Source: Phycomyces blakesleeanus NRRL 1555(-) (lineage: Eukaryota > Mucoromycota > Mucoromycetes > Mucorales > Phycomycetaceae). From it: a stretch of DNA of 64,000 nt. The position numbers were made by a program, and so were the translations under genes. The notes beneath the pieces were generated by a model, which saw only the letters and a program-made list of their open reading frames with translations, did no database searches and was not told where the DNA came from. Within the stretch, counting starts at the first letter, position 1; the number at the start of each line of letters is the position of its first letter. Below are positions 58,184 to 64,000 of the stretch, in pieces. The stretch covers positions 1 to 64,000 of the forward strand of contig NW_017265143.1 of NCBI RefSeq assembly GCF_001638985.1, read 5' to 3'.

Positions 58184-61100
58184 GCATAATTATTCATAAA
58201 AGTGGGCTGGGTAACAAGTCTTTATATATATATCCTTTTTATTTCATTCTTGCGCTTTATAGCTGTAATAGTAGCAACATCATTAAGCATGGTCTCACAA
58301 ATATCTTACCTGTCTAAAGATTATGGGTATAAAGAGCTGTATTGTTAAACAAATAAATATATCGGTTGGCACAAAAATCAATTCAAAGTTTGGCTTAGAC
58401 TAAGTTTTGAAAGTATAAATTATATATATATATATAAGGACTGTAACCTGTGTATCCCACAAATGACAGCAGACATATCCGCCGAGTGTGTACCACACAG
58501 CTTTAATGTATATATATATATATTCTTTCGCTCCATGAGATTACTCCCGAAATTGGGGAAAACCTTAGGATCATTGACGGTCGATTGGTACCGAGCATTA
58601 TATAGATAATATATATATCTACCACAGACAAGCATAAATAATATCAAAACAAAACTACTCTATTTATCCGTTGATCACCATGGCACAAACCTGATACTTT
58701 TGTATTTAGACAATACAATCAAGAAATAATATAGTTACCTGCTTAGAAATCATATTCTGACTACCCTTAAAATCTCATCTCACCTCGTCTCTCTGCGTGT
58801 GTGAGTGTAGTATAGTGTGGTATAATAGACATTTCTTTTAACCTTGCTTTACAGACTTATATATATATATATATATCTGTACCTGTTTTCCCATACTTGC
58901 TTATTTATTCTTACTGCCTTGTTTAACTGTAAACTGCATACAATATATATATAACCAAAAGGAAATAAATAAAAACAAAAGAAAAAGAAAACAAATCATA
59001 ATAATACTTATGACTGAAATGGTAAATCAAAACCGAAAAAGATCAACACTGTTGCTTAAAAGTAATTTTGTTCTTGAACCAATTTCTTTCTCACACTCTA
59101 AATTTTATTTTTATTTTTATTCACAAAATACAATTTATAATACATAGAAAATAAAAATACACACACACAGGATTTGATATCATAATGCAAGTTAATTTGG
59201 ACAATTAAGCTTGGCATTTCTTTTTCTTTATTACACATATTTAAAGTCAAAAAATTGACAAAAACAAAATCATCAATTGAAACTATATCGCATGTGACCA
59301 TACGCATATAAGAAAGCAACTTATTCTAGTTGCTTTAGATATAGTGTCTGCCATATATTCCCCCCACACAAATACACAAATATTGCTTAAAACTATTGTA
59401 CATATACGGAACACATAAGTAGTTTATACATTTATCCCCCTTTTTTTGGAAATAAAATCAAAGTCTATATGTGTTTGCCTGTGGTTACTGTTACCAATAA
59501 ATAATAAATCCAATTTTTGTGTGACAATAATATCAGATTCTGAGGGATTTTTTGATATATTATAAGTCATGATAACTATTAACTATTTTCATAAATATTT
59601 TCAATATTCGAAATCAATATACATATAAAAAAAAATACTGGTATTATCGCTAGTATCAATCAATCAATCAGTAAATTAAAATTAAAAATAAATAAGAGTT
59701 TGAAGAGATGAAAGCGTTTTTTTTCTACGTGAAATACAGATTTTGTTTAAGTATTACTTCAATTGTTGATAGGCTACATAACCTCCACAGTCTTAATTGT
59801 ATACCTCAAAGAAGCACCAATACTTACTATAGGATCGGAATATATTTGCTAATTAATAAGCTCTGCTCATATATAGAGCGATATTGCCCATGAGCAAACT
59901 CAATATATAGTAAAGTCCTCAGAAGCTCCCCCTCTAAGTATAATTTGAGCCAGTTACACCCAAGATGGAATATTGAGTATAATCTTAAATATATAATAAC
60001 ACCCTTTGTTTTAAAGTATCCTCAATACATATATATCCTATACCACTTTGAAGGACTTTACAAATATAATAAACATAAAACCATATCAAACTCCTGGTAT
60101 ATATTAGTAAATAGTAACCTCGTGTATAATTATAAGTTACTTACAAAGCTTTTTAAGAAAATGTTCAATTAATCTTCTTTTAGTGCAATCTTTTGTAAGT
60201 ATCCCCGAAATGAGATGATTTTTAAACAGGTTAAAACACTTGTAAACCACTTTTATTAAATAACTCAAAAATTACAGTATTTCCTAAGGTCTACAATAGT
60301 TTTCTATATCAATCTAGAATAACTATTTGCCTTTTCTTGAGAGAAATTTGTCTCGCAGAATCTTTATAGCTAGGCTAAAATTATATAAGTTTTTGTTGAA
60401 GCGTGTGTCTAAAGAGGTATCAAAACATCATAATAATAACATTTAAATTGGATAAAATTTGTTTGTTTGTTTGGAAATGTCATCTGTAAAACAATTGCAT
60501 TACAATTAAACAAAAGATAATTTGTTATTGGTAAAAACCAATAGTTTATTGTTCATGTAAAATGTATACTTTATCATCTTTAAATCTAGAAAGAGTGAAT
60601 AAAATCTGAAACTACTTTAATCCAAAATGCCACGCCTTTGAAATTATACTAAAAACTTCATTTTGAGTATAGCTAAAGTGAGAAAAGCAAAATACTCGAT
60701 AGTTGCTAAGGACTTAGCTATAAAAGAGTCTGGCCAAAATATTTGGCTTACTCAAAACCAATGTCGATTTGTTTATGAACAGAGTTGATGCGGTGGCAAT
60801 TATATAAATTCTCTAAAACAAGCTCTGGCACTTTATCAAAATATGTAACTATGGATACACTTTTAATGCGACCTAAAAATAAAAGCAGAACAATACTCTA
60901 AAATCATCTATAACTTGTATTTAAGAACTGTAATATAAAAACGACCTGTGCATATTTGGCGAGCTATTCTGATACAGGATATTGAAAGATGTATTTTGCA
61001 ACTGTCAATACTTATTTACACTTTTTTGATTTCAAATTATCTTTTGCACCGTGAATATGATTGTGCCTGTATGTATGTATGTATATTCAATAGCGAACGG

Positions 61101-61689
61101 AGAGTATCAAGTAGTCACTGATGTTCAACGTACGAAAATGCTCGTAGATAATGATTCTTGTTCCATAAATACATTCAAATTGACTTATCTGTGCACAGTC
61201 TGTGTAAACACAATGAGGACTTTACTTGAGTATTTAATCTAGATGCCTTCTTTTCTATTTCTCTTCGTTTTTTTTTGTTTTCTCTCTCTTTCTCTCTTTT
61301 TCTTTCTCTCATTCCATTGCATCCTCTTTAAAATCTCCATCGGATTAGCCAAATTCAATACTATACAATTCACGGCATCAGCATCATCAAACATTATTAT
61401 GCAATTTATATACTTTATAAACAAAAACAGCATCTACAGTTAAACACCGTTAAAAGTCCCACGTTATAATATACAAATATTATTTTATTTCTTTTTAGAT
61501 TTATTCAATTAGATTAAATTTTTCTTATAAATAAGCTTTCCTAATTACAACATTGAGCTCTTCAATCAAGTAAAAAAAAAAAGTTTAAAAGCGTGTTTTT
61601 TTTTATTGGAGACGATACTAGTTAAAAAAAGACTTTATTTATTTATTTAAAGATACACGTAAAGAAACTATTCTATTTGATTGAATTTC

Positions 61690-62290
61690 ACTTAATGTTC
61701 TTTTACATGAGTAAAAGAATAAAAAGCATGACACCAAGTTCTTTGTCCCCGCATTACGCGGCTCAATCTCCTTCAGGACGTAAACCTGACTTGGTAGCGA
61801 AGGAGGTGCTGGAATGGTGGCAAACCAACGGAAAGCACCCGTTCATCCAGCCCCACATCTCGTCACCGAGTAATGTGGGTGCGAACTCGCCAGAGAACTT
61901 ACCACTAGGTGATAAGGTCCAGCTCATTCGACTACCAGTAGCTTCACCGTCAGCCGTTAAAGAGTTCAGTCAGGTTAGCAGTGAAGAGCCAGCACATCTC
62001 ACCACAGGTTAGACCTCCCTCCCCCCAGCATCATGATTCCACATTGGCGATGCGATGTACACAGTAGTCCTTCCATAAATGAAAAGAGACCATGCCCCAC
62101 GACTTCTCAGAATTAACTGAGCTGGCGAGTAACAACTTTCACTTTCCGATGCTTGTAGCATGGAAGAATCTCCCTGCAACGGTCGCAAGAGACGCCTCAC
62201 TATGAAACCGGGACTGTTGTTGCTCAAGGAGAAAACAAACGACACGCGTTGGAGAGGTTCTATATGTAACAAAAAAATTTGCATCTGAGA
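61690..62290. repeat. GC-richer patch, probably an interspersed-repeat fragment
   Basis: About 600 bases have a clearly higher GC content than the surrounding DNA. On the plus strand a frame from about 61731 to 62012 reads smoothly (KPDLVAKEVLEWWQTNGKHP, then LPLGDKVQLIRLPVASPSAV), and on the minus strand a second frame at 62284-62009 reads SLSNNSPGFIVRRLLRPLQG. I do not recognise a family. The sharp composition change and open frames on both strands in an otherwise empty region suggest inserted or repeat-derived DNA, possibly part of a longer mobile element. No target duplication or end structure was found. Confidence 0.4.
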
Positions 62291-62951
62291 TTTAAGATTA
62301 GGACTGCGCTTTTTGTCAGTCTTAGATACCTACGTCAGAGCAAACGTGACATAGACATATATTATTTTTACTGGTTTTGTGTAACTGTATTAAGAGAAGG
62401 TGCAGCTAATAATATTTACTCAAAATACTTATGAAAGTGACTCTGCAAACGGAAGTAAAGAAGAAAAGAAGTAAAGCAGTAATGAAGGGTTTAGTCTTGA
62501 TCGGTATGGTAATAGCTCTAAAGATGGAGTACAAAATTATATAACGGCGATTTGTAGGTTACTCTAAATTGGTCTGTGCGTTTTTTGTTCAAGGGCACAA
62601 CAGCAAGTTTTTTTATTGTTCTTACAAGTAGGCAAAATTGACTACAAAAAAGTGTTAAAAGCAAACAAGTAACTTATTCTTTTTTCAAGAGAAAAACCAG
62701 AGACATTTACTATTAGTACTGTAATGGCTTTATATATATATTGATTTGTTTCAATGCAAAGTTCCAAGATGTTGAGGAATATTTCTTTATGCCTTAGAGA
62801 GAAAAATTGTAGCTTTACAAAGATAATTATGGAGAAAGAGAGAAAAAGAAAAAAATTCAGAAGGTTAGGTGTCTTATTATAAGAAGCATATTATCGCCAT
62901 AGTTGGCTTAGCAACTGCCACAAAGGAAAACGCTGTTAATCTATAATGCAG
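62291..62951. other. AT-rich spacer
   Basis: No gene is seen between the GC-richer patch and the exon-like segments near 63 kb. Confidence 0.4.
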
Positions 62952-63531
62952 GTCCAGTGTATCCGCCCTATGACATGTATGATGAAGGCCACGTTCAGAG
63001 TGTGAATGTGTTTTGGAGATTGATAGGTGGACATATTTCAGGGTGGCTAGAAGTGCATTTGTTTTGGCCAGCAGCTAGTGTAAACAAATCTAGAATATTA
63101 CTATACTTCGTACGAGGCTTGTTCGAGGACAGTTGGCCAAAAACAAATATTCCAAGATTTCTTCTTATGGCCGACATTTAGAACAAAGGTCATGATCTAC
63201 GAAGCTGGCGGTATTCTGAAATACGAAGGATTGGGAATTTAGCCCCCCATCCAATTGACCTTTTAATCAGCCCGTACAGCTATCATGAGGAACTTTAAGT
63301 TCCAAATAACAATTCAATAATTTTTAGGTAAGATTAAGTGTTCGTATGTGCGTGCGTGTCCCTGTTAACTGTATTTATTTCCAGTCAGAAGTATGACCAA
63401 TTTGGTATGAACTTGAATTTATCACAAGGTTTTGTGAGCCAATCCCTACAAGAAAGACAGAAATACAAAAACCAAAATGTCCCTCTTTATCCTAATTGGA
63501 TTAACCAAGGGAATCAAGTCCACATGACTTG
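62952..63531 (+). pseudogene. Exon-like fragments of an unidentified gene
   Basis: Two plus-strand segments look like exons with acceptor-type borders. After ataatgcag at 62951 a frame reads YDMYDEGHVQSVNVFWRLIG and then LLYFVRGLFEDSWPKTNIPR before a stop at about 63180; in the next frame the segment KVMIYEAGGILKYEGLG continues the coding-like signal, so a frameshift is likely. After tttccag at about 63383 a second segment reads QKYDQFGMNLNLSQGFVSQS and ends QGNQVHMT with a stop at 63532. I cannot name the family and no intact model results. It is probably a broken gene, possibly element-derived. Confidence 0.35.
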
Positions 63532-63532
63532 A

Positions 63533-64000
63533 GACACCAACACCAACAAGAATGCCAATATGGCGTTTTTCCCTTTCCTTTCCGTTTTTTTTATTGTGCT
63601 TGTGCTTGTGTTTTTGGTTATATTTATGGTTGTACCTGTGTTTGTGTTCGTGCATACATAAGTATTGTATTTTGGTAAGTCTTGTAGAAATAATAAGCAT
63701 TCACCAGTCATACAAACACTAACAATCTCTTTTTGTACATTTTATGTTTTACGATACCTGCAAACTCATACATATATAAATAATCAAAGCTATGTGCAGT
63801 AAGCATATTTAAGCAGAAGCAAAGAAAGAAATGCGTATAAAAATTCAGATTTTTCTTTTTTTCTTCACCTTTGAAGATAACGAGGGCACAAAAGCTAAGT
63901 TTGTTCCTTTAACCGTTTTGATATATGCCATTAATCCAAAAACCCTTCACTACTCCATCCATTAAAAGGACAGCAGCATACACTGTAATCATTGGCTTCC
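63533..64000. other. AT-rich end of window
   Basis: No gene is seen in the last 470 bases. A TTGTGCTTGTGCTTGTG-like variable repeat lies near 63594-63650. Confidence 0.4.

Larger units (their letters stand above)
56791..61676. other. Gene-poor stretch downstream of the hexokinase-like gene
   Basis: Nearly 5 kb with no supportable gene. The first part has the 3' region of the hexokinase-like gene with repeats (CAACAG, ACT and TAT types). Positions about 57386-57775 have only low-complexity frames. A (TAATCA)n repeat lies at about 58125-58183, and TA runs are frequent. From 58.2 to 61.6 kb the sequence is plain AT-rich DNA with short frames that lack motifs. Confidence 0.5.

Overview
The window looks like a piece of an early-diverging filamentous fungus of the Mucoromycota, most likely Mucorales. 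It is very AT-rich. Genes are split by many short introns (mostly about 60-250 nt, GT-AG, donors usually gtaag or close). Proteins carry Asn, Gln, Asp and Pro-Thr low-complexity tracts, and intergenic DNA is full of A/T runs and microsatellites. The protein set (a Hog1 MAP kinase with a TGY loop, fungal ZIP transporter, Bap31/Yet family member, yeast-type COX subunit, and a GDP-fucose transporter that fits the fucose-containing walls of this phylum) agrees. I cannot name the species.

The window has three compartments. Positions 1 to about 15.9 kb are gene-poor: two decayed Tnp2-like (CACTA/EnSpm-type) transposase copies, two MITE-like elements, unidentified coding-like debris and one small possible gene on the minus strand. 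Positions about 15.9 to 56.8 kb are a gene island with 13 spliced or intact genes. From about 56.8 kb to the end the DNA is again almost empty, apart from a GC-richer patch near 61.7-62.3 kb and splice-flanked fragments near 63 kb.

The gene island, left to right: ZIP metal transporter (+), Bap31/Yet-like ER protein (-), HSF-type transcription factor (+), DESI2-type PPPDE peptidase (+), small AT-hook protein (-), USP10/Ubp3-type deubiquitinase (+), cytochrome c oxidase subunit IV/5 (-), class I methyltransferase (-), GDP-fucose-type transporter (+), Hog1 MAP kinase (-), coiled-coil protein with a glutaredoxin-like end (-), small beta-trefoil protein (+) and a divergent hexokinase-like protein (+). 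These are independently transcribed housekeeping and stress genes. There is no operon-like cluster, and nearness of stress-related members (HSF, Hog1, USP10) should not be read as a pathway.

Exon coordinates were built by hand. In each recognised gene the reading phase closes across all introns and ends in a stop. The points most worth a second look are the hexokinase homologue with altered catalytic loops, the short FGDF-like motif in the USP10 homologue encoded in its own small exon, the probable GC-AG intron in the coiled-coil/glutaredoxin gene, the Harbinger-like MITEs with TTA duplications, and the unidentified coding-like debris in both flanks. No clearly new biological system could be demonstrated.
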